DNA of 64,000 nucleotides from NCBI GenBank assembly GCA_963693085.1, contig OY856409.1:1162672249-1162736248 (forward strand). Reading direction: 5' to 3'. Under the pieces are notes generated by a model. It saw only the letters and a program-made list of their open reading frames with translations. It searched no databases and was not told where the DNA came from. The DNA comes from Alisma plantago-aquatica. Its lineage: Eukaryota > Streptophyta > Magnoliopsida > Alismatales > Alismataceae. Both the position numbers and the translations under genes were made by a program. Shown one piece after another: positions 51,693-62,858 of the stretch. Each line of letters opens with the position of its first letter. The first letter of the stretch is position 1.

Positions 51693-53216
51693 ATCTTGCT
51701 CATCCTCGAGCAACAATGCCCTTGGATCTGCTTGAGATAAGTCAGCAAAAGGACACTAATACATAAACTATATCTAGGTGCCTCTCACCTTTCAGTCCTC
51801 ATACCAGCCCTTACTGACCACTAAACACTAACTGCCCTATAGGCGACCAAAAATCTCTATCCAAGATGTTCGCACCCTAATCAATGAAACACTATCAATT
51901 AGTGTAGTGAACATGATAAATTCTTCCGGCTCATACTTGGTGCATCATGTGATCTCCTATCTATGTTGCCCTTTTTCTCTACCTACCATCTAGATGGAAG
52001 AAGTTCTCTTGATAGATAATGAATGAGGAGAAAATCAATTGAATGGCCTACCAATAAGAGCAACGGGTAGTTGGAATGGGTGGTTGTGGAAGAATCATGA
52101 GCACATAAAATCATTCATGCAATCAAAATTGTGATAAACCTATGAGATGAGAATTTCATTAAATGCTCCTAATGCCTTATCATTGTGGTGGAATGATGCA
52201 TGCAACTATTATTTCATCTCAAATTAAAACAAAATACCTACAAAACTAAATCATGTGCTAACTTTTCTTTATAATTGAGTAGAATTGTGCCCTTAAACTT
52301 TCAAAAATGTATAAGTACTTTTTTTTCATTTAAGGCCCCTTTGCCATGATAAACTTGCTTTGGGCTTCTAACTGCACTTCACCTTAAAAAAATCTTTTTT
52401 TTTAAATGCTTTCTCTTTTTTTTCAACAATGGGCACAATCACTACCTTTTATTAAGAGAGAAGAAGTTATACAAGATTTTATGCAAGAAGAAATGTCGTG
52501 CTTATGCAATTAGATTAACAAAGGTGTTATACACTAAATGACATGTAGCATGAATTTGTTGTGCATGTATGATTTTCTATATATATATATATATATATAT
52601 TATGTATGTGCTAATGTAAATAAGATTAAAAAACTACCATGCAAAAGTCTATTATGCAATGTAAATGCAAACAAAAGAAGAATGATAACATGTATGCAAT
52701 CCTCTTATGGTGGGGTGTGAGTCAAAGGAATATGGTGGTTGAGATCACATAACTAAGATATAGAACCTTCAGAGAGAATCATATGTCCCTCTCTAATGAC
52801 ATGTGTACAGGGTAATCAAGGGGATTCTTTCTTGAATTTGAATTTAAGGTCACATTAGTGTTTGATCAGTTTAGGCTCAACAATCCTTGTCAATCACTCT
52901 CTTAGACAAATTAGATGGTCATTTATGCTTTAATGTCCTAAAGCCGACTTACTCAAGCACTTCCTCAGTTATGTCACTCTCTTACTCACCAGATAAGCTT
53001 ACAAATTTTAAATTTACTCACAAAATTGCACCCAACCCAGAGATTGATATTTTCACAGAAACCATGCATTTACTTCTCCATAGATTACACTATATAGAAT
53101 GTGGATCCTAAATAATAGAAAAACTAACAAAAATTAACTTCTTTTTTCTCGAAATGAAGCAAAATAACTAAAAAAAACTAAGATAACATAAAATAAAAGC
53201 TAAGATAGAAGTTGTT
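51693..53216 (-). other. Athila 3' untranslated region
   Basis: Non-coding on both strands. It includes a (TA)n run at about 52578-52600, a T-rich patch at 52320-52420 and a stretch rich in short direct phrases. It lies between the internal and terminal polypurine tracts. Confidence 0.7.
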
Positions 53217-53217
53217 C

Positions 53218-53238
53218 CAGCACCCCCCCAAGTTGAAA
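53218..53238 (-). other. Second, internal polypurine tract
   Basis: Minus strand TTTCAACTTGGGGGGGTGCT closely resembles the terminal tract (TTCAACTTAGGGGAG). It follows the env-like ORF by about 490 bp. Confidence 0.6.
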
Positions 53239-53722
53239 TATGACTATGGCCTCATAGTCAATATCCTAACTTAAGAGGTGGAACAGTGATATCTAACTCA
53301 AAATGGTGATGGCAGTGGCTGTGTGGGATCTTAGGGAGGAAACATCCCCTGGAAGGTCGGATCAGATGGTGGCATATCTGACGACATCGGGTAACTTCCA
53401 AAATGCCCCTAGCTCCAGTAGTTATCAAAGAAAATCTACTGATAAGCTTCCATCCACTACAGACACTGATGTATATTCTCTTGGTTGGCCAAGAGAAGGC
53501 ATTCATTTTCATAGATCGCTTGCTGCTTTGTATACAGCCTCCCTTACATGTCTTGAGTGCCAGCCAGGGATTGGGTTTGCTGTTGTTGATGTGTCTGGAT
53601 GTCCTACAGCATGTTATACATACCCACCATAGAATAGGAATCCTCTCCTTCTTGAGAGGGTGGCAGTCAGAAGATGACGAGGCAACATAATGGTGAGGAC
53701 GCTTCCTTAGAGCGACCCTATG

Positions 53723-54781
53723 TCATATGGGAATGGTGGCCTCCACTTCCTCCACGTCGTCGCTTCCCATGTCTTCCTCCTCATCTTGAGCTTGTTGTTG
53801 TCCAACATTGTCATCATTTCCCATAGCTGGCCATCTATAGTGTCCAACTCCCCTGATGTTGAAAATGGGATCAGGGAGTTGCCGCTGGTAGAAAGTATCA
53901 TCAACCGAGCATGTGGCGTAGATGACACTGGCTTCCACAGTGATGAGGCCAACTTTCCTGAAATGGAGGTGGTTGATGCACAACCTGGAGTTCAGAGGCT
54001 CCAGAGTAGACAAGTCAAGGCCCAAATGAATGGCAATGGGGGTGATAAGTCCCCCAAACAGAATAGGCATAGCTCGCCTGACATTGTGCCACACTTGCAT
54101 GATGTGCTAGAGAAAGAATGCTCCCCAGTTGACCGGATTTCCCTGCATGAGTTGATATAAGAAGTACAAGTCCAATACTTGTACCTTTGCTTGTACCTGG
54201 GTTGACTTGGTAAATAGTGTGTTTGTCAGCATCCAATGGAGCACCCGAACAAAGGGATGCTCAAAATCCGCCAACGAACTATGGTGAAAGTTAAGCCTTC
54301 TGCCCTCTGGCACTGTCACAAAGTCCTTCCAGATGGTGTCCAGATCGACATTCTTTGGCTCACGACATGGCTAGTGTGGCCACTCGTAAATGTCATTGAA
54401 GGCCTGGAGAGTGAGGGAATAGTTGGTGTTGTAGAGGCAAAAATCTACCTTCCCATCTCTCCATTCACTGCTTGACGGGTGTGCTTGATCAGGGGTGACC
54501 ACCATCTCCAGAGATGCCATGAACTGGATGACGATGTCTTTGTACTCTGGCCACCCACCAAAGATTGGGTTGACATATACTCTATCCCATTCTTGTTTCT
54601 CAAGGACGTACGCCATATTGTCAATGAAGCCCATATCCTCCAACAGTTGATAGTTGCCATATTGTGTGGGTGCAAACGACTGCTTTGCAAGTTCTTCATA
54701 GACCTTCCACACCTCTATTGTGGGGTGGCTGATGTGTGGACATGGGATCAGAGCGCCAAGGGTTCCTCCTCGTCTGGCCAT
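53723..54781 (-). pseudogene. Athila env-like ORF (third ORF), two stop codons
   Basis: 352 residues from MARRGGTLGALIPCPHI (ATG at 54781) to the stop at 53723, all in one frame and broken only by stop codons at 54371-54373 and 54107-54109. Segments such as YGNYQLLEDMGFIDNM, YILFGG-type RRAMPILFGGLITPIAIHLG and an acidic, Q/E/D-rich tail fit the ORF that Athila elements carry between pol and the 3' LTR. That ORF is often called env-like by position; its function is not established. I see no clear N-terminal signal peptide or terminal membrane anchor. A plus-strand ORF (53720-54160) is a shadow of it. Confidence 0.8.
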
Positions 54782-54915
54782 AATAACTGAGGGAGCGGGG
54801 AAAAAGATTGAGGAAGAAGTAGCTCGATGTAGCCTCTGGATGCTCGGGGTAGCCGCTCGTGCTCGGGGTAGTCGTGGTTTATCAAGTTGTGAAGAAAAAT
54901 CAAACCACACCCCTC

Positions 54916-54926
54916 TTCTTATAAGG
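54916..54926 (-). promoter_or_regulatory. TATA-like box upstream of the env-like ORF
   Basis: Minus strand CCTTATAAGAA, about 135 bp upstream of the env-like ATG and about 25 bp downstream of the palindrome array. Candidate core promoter. Confidence 0.4.
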
Positions 54927-54949
54927 TCAGAATTGACCTACTATGACAG

Positions 54950-55470
54950 AGTCAGTGGCACCGATATGGAGTTGGTGGCACCAACTTTTGAGACCGAATC
55001 CAAATCCTCAGTGCATCGATGGCTGTCGGTGCATGATCTTCATTTTTTCGGATTGCTGACGTGTTGGTGGCATTGACTGGATGTCGGTGGCACCAAATTT
55101 TGGGCGGGTTCACAACTTTAGATAATCCTCATGGATGCATTTGGGCCATAGATCAAGGTTGCCCATGGATCGGTGTGTCTAGTCATCGGTAGCACCGACA
55201 GCGGGGTCGGTGGTACCGACATGATGATCGGTGTTTTTTTTAATGATGCATCAACACAAGCCTGGGACCCGTGCCAAGTCAGTGCCACCGATGTGTATGT
55301 CGATGGTACTGACTTGCTTTATCAGTTAAACACGTTCGAGTTCTGCACTTTATTCAGAGATGTCAGTAGCACTGACTTTGAAGTCTGTGGAACTAACTCA
55401 TATTAGTCGATATGCCCGTCTCAGTGACTGCGACTCAGTGGCACTAACTTGGTAGTCGGTGGCACCGACT
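54950..55470 (-). repeat. U3-type palindrome array between pol and env-like ORF
   Basis: Repeats of the LTR palindrome: full copy AGTCGGTGGCACCGACT at about 55454-55470, a pair with GGTACCGAC around 55198-55222, and many decayed ones. At the edge nearest the ORF, GACAGAGTCAGTGGCACCGA matches the LTR edge GACAGAGTCGGTGGCACCGA (51153 onward), so the spacer looks like a duplicated piece of U3 rather than unrelated repeats. Confidence 0.85.
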
Positions 55471-55570
55471 CAGCCACAACCTACACACTAAACAAACGAG
55501 TCAGGGTATCATTTTTAAAAAAACTAAGTACTATGAAATGACTTAAAGAAAAATGCATGAAACAAACATC

Positions 55571-55610
55571 CTAATGGTTGGGCTGCCTCCCAACAAGCGC
55601 CCTTATTTAA
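55571..55610 (-). other. Conserved post-pol motif of Athila elements
   Basis: Minus strand GGGCGCTTGTTGGGAGGCAG then CCCAACC, a motif I recognise from the region just after pol in plant Athila elements. It supports the lineage assignment. Confidence 0.6.
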
Positions 55611-55642
55611 CGTCCTAGGCTAGACAACTCTAAAGATCAAGA

Positions 55643-57062
55643 TCAAATGGGAGCGATGAGTTTCACCTCATCCTCCTTTCTAGTGAAATCTTCCCCAAAG
55701 TAGTGTTTCAATCTCTGTCCATTCACTAAGAAGGTTCTCTCCCCTTCTTTGATTCTCATAGCCCCATGTGGGAACACTTCCTCTATGATAAAGGGTCCAC
55801 TCCATCTAGACCTAAGTTTCCCAGGGTGCAATTTTAGCCTAAATTGAAAAGCAAGACACTCTCTCCCAGATAGAACACTCTCCTATGTATATGTCGATCG
55901 TGAATTTGGTTTGTCCTTTCTTTGTAAAATCTAGCATTTTCATAGGCATTCCATCTTAGTTCATCAAGTTCATTCAATTCCAACCTTCTTGTCTTCCTGG
56001 GTTCATCAAGATCAAAATTTAGCCGTCTCAACGCCCAATGAGCCTTATGTTCTAATGCCATAGGGAGATGACATGCTTGGACATAAACTAACCTAATGGT
56101 TGTGGTTCCTATGGGTGTCTTGTAGGCAGTTCTATAGGCCCAAAGTGCATCAACCAATAACTCACTTCAATTTTTCCTACTTGACGACATTGTCTTCTCA
56201 AGGATCTTCTTAATCTCTCTATTGGATATCTCCACTTATCCTTGAGTTTGTGGGTGATAGGGTGTACCCACCCGATGCATCACTCCATACATGCTCAAAA
56301 GTGCCCCAAACTTGCGATTAGTGAAATGAGTTCCCCCCATCACTAATGATCATCCTAGGCACTCCAAACCTATAGAAAATGTGATCTTTGACAAATTTGC
56401 ATACAACTACGACATCATTGGTGTAGGTTGGAATTGCTTCCACCCACTTCGAAACATAGTCAACGACCAACAATATATAAAGGTAGGAATTAGAGGACAC
56501 AAATGGTGCCATAAAATCTATTCCCCACAAATCAAAAACCTCTACCTCTTGGAACACATTCAGGGGCATCTCTTGCCGCTTGGATATGTTACCAAACCAT
56601 TGGCATGCGTCGCACCTCCGCACAAAGTCATATGCATCTTTAAACAATGTTGGCCAATACACACCACTTTCTAGAACTTTTGCAGTTGTCCTAGAACTAG
56701 TGGTGCCCTCCTATAGGTAGTGTGTGACAATGTTTCAACACACTCTCATACTCGCTCTCTGGCACACATCTTCTCAAAATACCATCCTTGCAGTGTCTCA
56801 ACAAGATAGGATCATCCCAAAAATAATACCGTAGAGAATGAAAGATTTTCTTACTTTCCCGATACCCCCAATCATTAGGCAACTCCTTGCAAACAAGATA
56901 GTTCACAATATGCATAAACCAAGGGTCTTTATGATTAAGAGCAAATAATTGTGCATCGGAAAAGGTCTCTAGGATGGGTATGCCAAGGTCTTTCTCATCT
57001 ACCCTCTCTAACCTAGATAGGTGGTCAACCACCACATTCTCAATCCCAACCTTATCTTTCAC
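55643..57062 (-). pseudogene. Athila integrase
   Basis: 57062-56697 ends RNase H and enters the zinc-binding N-terminus (LKHCHTLPIGGHH). 56662-56318 continues with CDACQ, the first catalytic Asp in LWGIDFM, and the second in IISDGGN. The catalytic Glu follows in a VEISNRE stretch near 56225-56245, next to an in-frame stop. 56157-55834 and 55831-55643 hold the C-terminus ([34 protein letters not shown]). Pieces lie in three frames, so at least three frameshifts. Confidence 0.92.
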
Positions 57063-57125
57063 CTCAATATCAAATTCCTACAATAAAAGGATCCAACATA
57101 TTAGTCTAGGCTTTGCATCCTTTTT

Positions 57126-58416
57126 CTACAGAAAGTACTTGATGGCTGCATGATCTATCCACACCACCACTTTAGCTCCCACAAGGTATTGCCTAAACTT
57201 TTCAAAAGCAAAAACAACAGCCAAGAGTTCCTTTTCTATGGTGGTGTAATTTAATTGTGCATCATTAAGAGTTTTAGATGCGTAATAAATGACCATAGGG
57301 ACCTTGTTGAGACGTTGTCCTAACACAGCCCCTACCGCGTAATCTGATGCATTACACATAAACTCAAATGGTTGGCTCCAATTTGGAGCCTGCACAACCG
57401 GCACGGATATGAGTTTCTCTTTCGAATTCTCAAAAGCTTTAAAACACCTCTCATTAAAATCGAACTCAACATCCTTTTCCAAAAGCTCAGCCAATGGCTT
57501 AGCAATTTTTGAAAAATACTTAATAAATCGGCGATAAAACCCGGTGTGGCCTAGAAAGCTCCTAACTGCCTTCACTGATGATTGTGGAGGAAGTTTTGAG
57601 ATCACCTCTATTTTAACCAGATCTACCTCCAATCCCTTTCTAGACACTTTGTGGACTAACACAATGCCCTTTCTAACCATCATGTGACATTTCTCCCAAT
57701 TAAGCACTAAATGGGTGTCTTCACATCTCTGCAAAACTTTGACCAAAATTTTCAAGAAATCTTCAAATGACGTCCCATAAACCAAAAAATTGTCCATGAA
57801 AAACTTCAAGAAATCACTCAACCATATCCAAGAAAATCGCCAACATACACCTTTGAAAAGTCGTGGGTGCATTGCACAATCTGAAAGGCATGCGGCGATA
57901 GGCGAAAGTGCCATAAGGATAAGTTAAGGTAGACTTCTCCTAATCCTTAGGTTCAATTGAAATCTGATTGTAACCCAAATATTCATTGAGAAAACAAAAG
58001 TGGGGTCTCTCCAAAATATGATCTATGAACGGTAATGGGAAATGGTCTTTAAGGGTCACAACGTTCAACTGGCGGTAATCGATGTAAACACACCATCCTA
58101 TCACTAATCTGGTGGTAATTTGCTCATTATATGCATTGGTAGTGACAGTGACTCCCCCCTTGTAAGGTACTACCTATGTCGGACTTACCCAAATAGAGTC
58201 ATAAATAGCATAAATAATACTTGTCGATAGTAGCTTTATTACCTCCTTCTTTACCACCTCCGTCATAATCGGATTTAAGCGACATTGAGGTTGAATGACC
58301 AGCTTTGGACCCTCTTCTAGGCGAATCTTGTGTTGGAATAAGGTGGGAGAAATCCCCTTGATATCAGCCACGGACCACCCAAAAGCACCTCGGTGGTTCT
58401 TTAACACCGTAATCAA
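57126..58416 (-). pseudogene. Athila reverse transcriptase and RNase H
   Basis: RT starts near WSVADIKGISPTLFQHKI (58416-58174), passes IDYRQLN near 58065-58085 and MPFRLCNAPTTFQ near 57870. A one-base change in an A5 run (plus strand 57799-57803) then shifts the frame. Directly after, the YxDD catalytic motif reads FMDNF: the second Asp is Asn (codon 57789-57791). RNase H follows, with QPFEFMCNASDYAVGAVLGQ (the usual D of CDASD is N) and TTIEKELLAVVFAFEKFR. The enzyme is dead by two independent lesions. Confidence 0.93.
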
Positions 58417-58935
58417 TTATTCTTCTTCTAAAATACTCAATGATGCCAAGATGATGACTGGTAGCTTCTCCTCTGCTTCTAGAAAAACATACTTCAGATG
58501 AGGTGGCAACGGCTTGAGTTCTAACTTGGTCGGGTTTAGAAGTGACGACACCAAAGGCGGTGGTAGTGGCTCTATGTCCTCAAAATGCTTCGTGTAATGG
58601 CATGGAAGCACCTCAAGAAGCCGCACACACTCCTCCCTTGACCGGTCCAGAACACAATCATCACTTATGTTCATGAGACAAGCTTCTAGAGGAAGCTACG
58701 GGTGGACCTGTAATATGGTGTCCTCTGTGTCTTCATCCATAGTAGACAAACTCACTTCCTCTTCTCTATCATCCGGGTATCCTACCACTTTGGCAAGTGA
58801 GAGCACCTTGGTGTTCTCCATAATGTCCACATCAAGTGTACCCTTATCCATCTTTGTCATAACATGTGCCATGTACAGAAATGGTTTTCCCAAGAACAAG
58901 GAAATATTATTATTCATGTGTTGCACCATATTGCA
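58417..58935 (-). pseudogene. Athila protease-RT linker
   Basis: 58929-58696 and 58674-58417 read in the same frame as protease and RT, broken by one stop. The segment LELKPLPPHLKYVFLEAEEK is typical of the region preceding Athila RT. Confidence 0.8.
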
Positions 58936-59330
58936 TTACTTGTGAGAATCAGATGATTTCGAATTACCCAACATGGTTATCTCAAACCTGTCGTCTTTAG
59001 TCCCCATATTCAAGCGTCCTCTTCCCATCTCTAAAATCATGTTGGTTGTATCTTGGAAGGGTCGTCCTAGTAGGAGCTCGTTGCCATGTTCAGCTTGCAT
59101 GTCCATCACTACAAAATTTGTAGGAAAAACAAATCGGTCTACCTTGACAAGCACATCCTCGCAAATGTCATACAATGTAACTACCGAGTTGTCTGCCAAC
59201 TGTATCATCATGCTGCTCTTCTTTGATGTTTTGAGACCAAGCTTCTTGAAAGTGGATAAGGGCATCAAGTTAATGCTTTCCCCTAAATCACAAAGTGTCT
59301 CACCAAACCTTGTCTTCCCGATATAGCATG
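58936..59330 (-). pseudogene. Athila aspartic protease
   Basis: GETLCDLGESINLMPLSTF carries the active site as DLG (59281-59289), followed by a Glu where most family members have Ala or Ser. The rest (VVTLYDICEDVLVKVDRFVF and GNELLLGRPF) matches the retropepsin fold, including the conserved LLGRPF. It is in the gag frame. Role: processing of the gag-pol polyprotein. Confidence 0.88.
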
Positions 59331-60282
59331 TAATGTTGAAACAGTCAGGATCTTGCCTCTTTGGTGGAAGTGTACCTAAGATGAAGGCACTAACTTCCTC
59401 TCTTAAGGCAACTACATCAGACTCTAGAATCTATCTCTTCTTGTTAATGATATCCTTCAGAAACTTGCCATATGAGGGTATTTGTTCAATTGCCTCAATT
59501 AAGGGTATATTCACATAAAGCTTCCTAAAGTTGTCCAGGAACTTCTTGAATTATTACTTCTTCTTTGTTGCCTTCAAGCTATTGGGATATGGAACTGGTA
59601 CCGCATGTGTTCTCTGTTGTGGTGGTACATATGATGTCTGCTTTTTAGGCTCATCTTCTTTCCTTTACTCATCACATGTGTTCCCTATCTTAGGTTCTAC
59701 TTGTGCTTGTTCTGGAATGGAATCATTCCTATCAACAAGCTTGATCGCCTCATTCTCCTCATATTGTCGGGTTAATGTTTTCTTCCCACTTCTCAATAGT
59801 ATGGCTTTGACCTGTTGATTCCCTGTTGGAGTGTCAGTATTTCCTGGGAACCCCTACTGAGAAGGCTTCTTTAACACGCCCACATCTGCTGCAAGCTGAG
59901 ATAATGTTGTCTCAAAAGTTCTCATATGCGCACCGTGGTTCTGGAGGTCCCGCTGAACATTATTGAGTAACATATCATTCTACTTCACAATCTTTTTCAA
60001 GATATCGTTAGTTCTCTCCTCTACCATTGGACGTTGCTGCTGCACTGGCCTCTGCTAATTCTACTGATCTGGATCCTGCAAGAAGTTCTTTGGATCCTTC
60101 CATGAGAATTTGGGGTCCTTCATCCATGTGTAGTCATTATTGCGGTATCCCTGCTAATGCATGTATTTCACCTGCTCTTCCTCTTCAGAATCATGATCAT
60201 CCTTCTCAAGCAGCTTCTTTGCAATAAGGTCCAACTTTTCATTCAAGGAAGAAATAACCTTGGACTTCCCTATGCTTTTGAT
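59331..60282 (-). pseudogene. Athila gag C-terminal region, decayed
   Basis: Same frame as gag with several stops. No CCHC zinc knuckle can be confirmed. The opposite-strand ORFs here (for example 59531-59818) are shadows. Confidence 0.6.
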
Positions 60283-61080
60283 CTACTCCAGATTGTCTCT
60301 CTCATTTCCCCAAGCCTGATTCCTTGCCATGTTCTTCAAAATCTCCTGACAGGTTGATGGTGGGTTATTGAGGAAGAATCCCGAGCCTGCACTGTCTAAA
60401 GTAGTCCGTTCACTTCTTCGTAGCCCAAAATAGAATATCTTTACTTGATTTTCCAAATCTATCCCGTGATGTGGAACCTTTCTGAGCATTATCTGGAAAT
60501 GCTCCCATGCCTCAGAATACGATTTGGATGCATGTTGTTTGAAGTTATGGATATTCTTGATCAGCTCATTTGTCTTCTCTGGATGAAAATATCTTTCAAT
60601 GAATGCCTCCACCATGTCATCCCACGTCTCTATTGACTCTTTAGGTAGGTTGTGCATCCATTCCTTTGCTTTGTCAGCCAGTGATGATGAAAACAACTTC
60701 AGATAGATGGCGGTTTGAGGAAACCTGTCGACTTTCACCATATCACTGATTTCCACAAAATTACTAATATGCACCACTGGGTCTTCATTAGCATTCCCAT
60801 AGAATGCTTGTGATTTGACGAGTGCAATCAAACCTGGATCAATCTTGTACTGAGCCACATTCACATGCTGCTTTTTTATTGGCCCTGTCTGTGCCACTGA
60901 GGAAGATGCTTTTATCCTTTTCTAGATGGTCCTCTCTACTCCTGGGTTACCGTCCCCCATTTCTTATTGCCTGGGTGACAATGGTATGCCTTCTAATGAA
61001 TTTATTTGAATTGGAGCTTCTACAGCCCCTGGCAAAGTAGGTGTAGCTTCTTCGTAGTTTGTGGTCCTCATTGCCACCAT
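60283..61080 (-). pseudogene. Athila gag
   Basis: The best start is the ATG at 61080 (MVAMRTTNYEEATP), in frame with the long open part 60897-60283; in-frame stops intervene near 60960 and 60923. The open part carries the retrotransposon gag core: VHISNFVEISDMVKVDRFPQ, LFSSSLADKAKEWMHNLPKE, and MVEAFIERYFHPEKTNELIK. It would form the particle and bind RNA. Confidence 0.9.
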
Positions 61081-61247
61081 ACACTAGTACCTGAAAAATT
61101 GAAAATAGTTAGCCAAGGTACCCTAAAAGACAATGAAATAAATGAATATGAAATGAATATATACTTTTTTATGTTAAATTGCACAAAAATTAAAAAGTGG
61201 CCTAGAGTGGCCAACTATAGCACTCGTAGTGTTGAGACGTCGTCGTC

Positions 61248-61265
61248 TCCCTAGCAACGATGCCA
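61248..61265 (-). other. Primer binding site, tRNA-Asp type, decayed
   Basis: Minus strand TGGCATCGTTGCTAGGGA, six bases inside the 5' LTR edge. The family standard is TGGCGCCGTTGCCGGGGA (tRNA-Asp); all four differences are C-to-T or G-to-A transitions. Confidence 0.85.
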
Positions 61266-61271
61266 AAAACT

Positions 61272-62853
61272 TGACACATATTTTACGTGCGTCTAAACAC
61301 AAGTGTACGCATCGTGTAATACTGGCCTCGTGAGGCCCGAGTCGTAAACAGGGAGACGTAGTCTCAGTGACTACTACTAACTACAATACGATCAGCTAAG
61401 CCAGTAGAAAGTTTGAGAAAATTAGTTTTTAAAATAAAATAAGTGAAAATTAAAATGAAAAATGGTTTGTTTAAGTCAAGAGAGGTGGAATTCCTCAGAA
61501 GCGCCAGTTTCACCACGGATCCCCATTGTATCTTCTTTTACTGACTTTTATATAATTTAACCTCTTCCTAAATAGAAAGCCCGCAGTAAGAATTGCCCGC
61601 TTCCATAGTATAATTCACTACCTAGATCTAAGCCAACTCCATGTCTGTAGTAGTTTATATCTTAGATCATGTTCTTTATGTTCAATCTCCAGGTATCTTC
61701 CCACTACCTGTGCATTACCTTTACCAAAGAATGTGCAAGATAGTGTTTATTCATGGGTTTCATGTGTTTAATTCTCCTCCCAGATTAATTACTCACCTAA
61801 GATTTCCACTGAAGGTGATCAATCAACAAGAGAACATTCATTCACACACATAAATATCCATGAATTAAGAGTAAAATTGCATTAAATCATGTAAAAGTCG
61901 ATACAATGATTCTCCGGGCTATTCTTGGGTCCTAAGGAATCGAGGGGTTTAGCCCCGCATGGTTTTCAACAATGCAAACATAGAGAAAAAGTGGAAAAAC
62001 GGGGGAAACATGGAGGATCTCAAGTAACCCCTTGCTAAGAAATACAAACGGATGATCCTCCTCTTCGGTTGCATGAATTGCAGCCTTCTAGCTGCAAACT
62101 TGTCTGTCGAAGGTGGTTGAATCACTCAGATGCAGTCCTTTGGCTGTGTTCTTTGCTCCTCCTCTCTCTCTCTATCGACTTTTGTGCCATGCAACGTGAT
62201 GATCCTTTTCTGTATGGACGACCTCCCTATTTTGTCCTAGGTCACTAATGGTACCATCTAACATGAACCGATAGATCAGGCCGGCCAGTTCATATTACTA
62301 AAATTTGACAGAGTCGGTGGCACTGACTGCATCAGGCTTTTGACGATCTCTGGCTGAGTTGGTGCCATCGACTGGAATGTCTGTGTCATCGAGATGAGGT
62401 GAATTTTCTCCCTTTCTTTCTGAAGCTAACTCGGTGGCACCGACCTGGTGGTCGATGGCACCGACTCGTCTGGATGATCGCCTCCATCGCTAAACGTTTG
62501 TCTCGGTGGCATCGACTTAGTGGTCAGTACTACCGACTCCTTTGGTTGATTTCTACCTACCCACTGATGCCACGTCAGTGGCACTGACTTCAAGAGTCGG
62601 TGGCACCAACTTCAAGGGTCGGTGGCACCGACTATACACTATGCATAATATACCTAAAAATGCATAAAATCAAATATAAGTCCAGGGAATGTATAAAATC
62701 ATATAAATATGATAAAATAAGTATGATTTGATGCGAATAGAGTGTGTAGGCCAACAATAGTGATTTATGCAAATATAAACAAAGAAATGACAAATAAGTG
62801 TACAAAACACATACAAAATTGGCCTGTAAAACCGACTCAAAACTCGTGCATCA
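61272..62853 (-). repeat. Athila 5' LTR (1,582 bp)
   Basis: Collinear with 50107-51676. It carries the palindrome array at 62312-62633, with the intact copy at 62617-62633 and decayed copies of it elsewhere. Confidence 0.93.
62312..62633 (-). repeat. Palindrome array in the 5' LTR U3
   Basis: About eight copies of GTCGGTGGCACCGAC-like sequence, including a stretch at 62594-62633 with two units that is not present in the 3' LTR, so unit number changed after insertion. Roughly seven ACCGAC cores, both strands counted. Confidence 0.85.
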
Positions 62854-62858
62854 GTGTC

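Larger units (their letters stand above)
50107..62853 (-). mobile_element. Athila-lineage LTR retrotransposon (complete, 12.7 kb, inactivated)
   Basis: LTRs 61272-62853 (5', by element orientation) and 50107-51676 (3') differ at roughly one site in ten by eye. The target duplication GTGTC is at 50102-50106 and 62854-62858. A tRNA-Asp type primer site, gag, protease, RT/RNase H, integrase, a long spacer, an env-like ORF, an internal polypurine tract and a terminal polypurine tract follow in Athila order. Stops, frameshifts and a lost RT catalytic residue make it non-autonomous. Confidence 0.95.

Noticed and set aside
53720..54160. 146-codon plus-strand ORF
   Set aside because: Antisense shadow of the Athila env-like ORF, which has family-typical segments and position.
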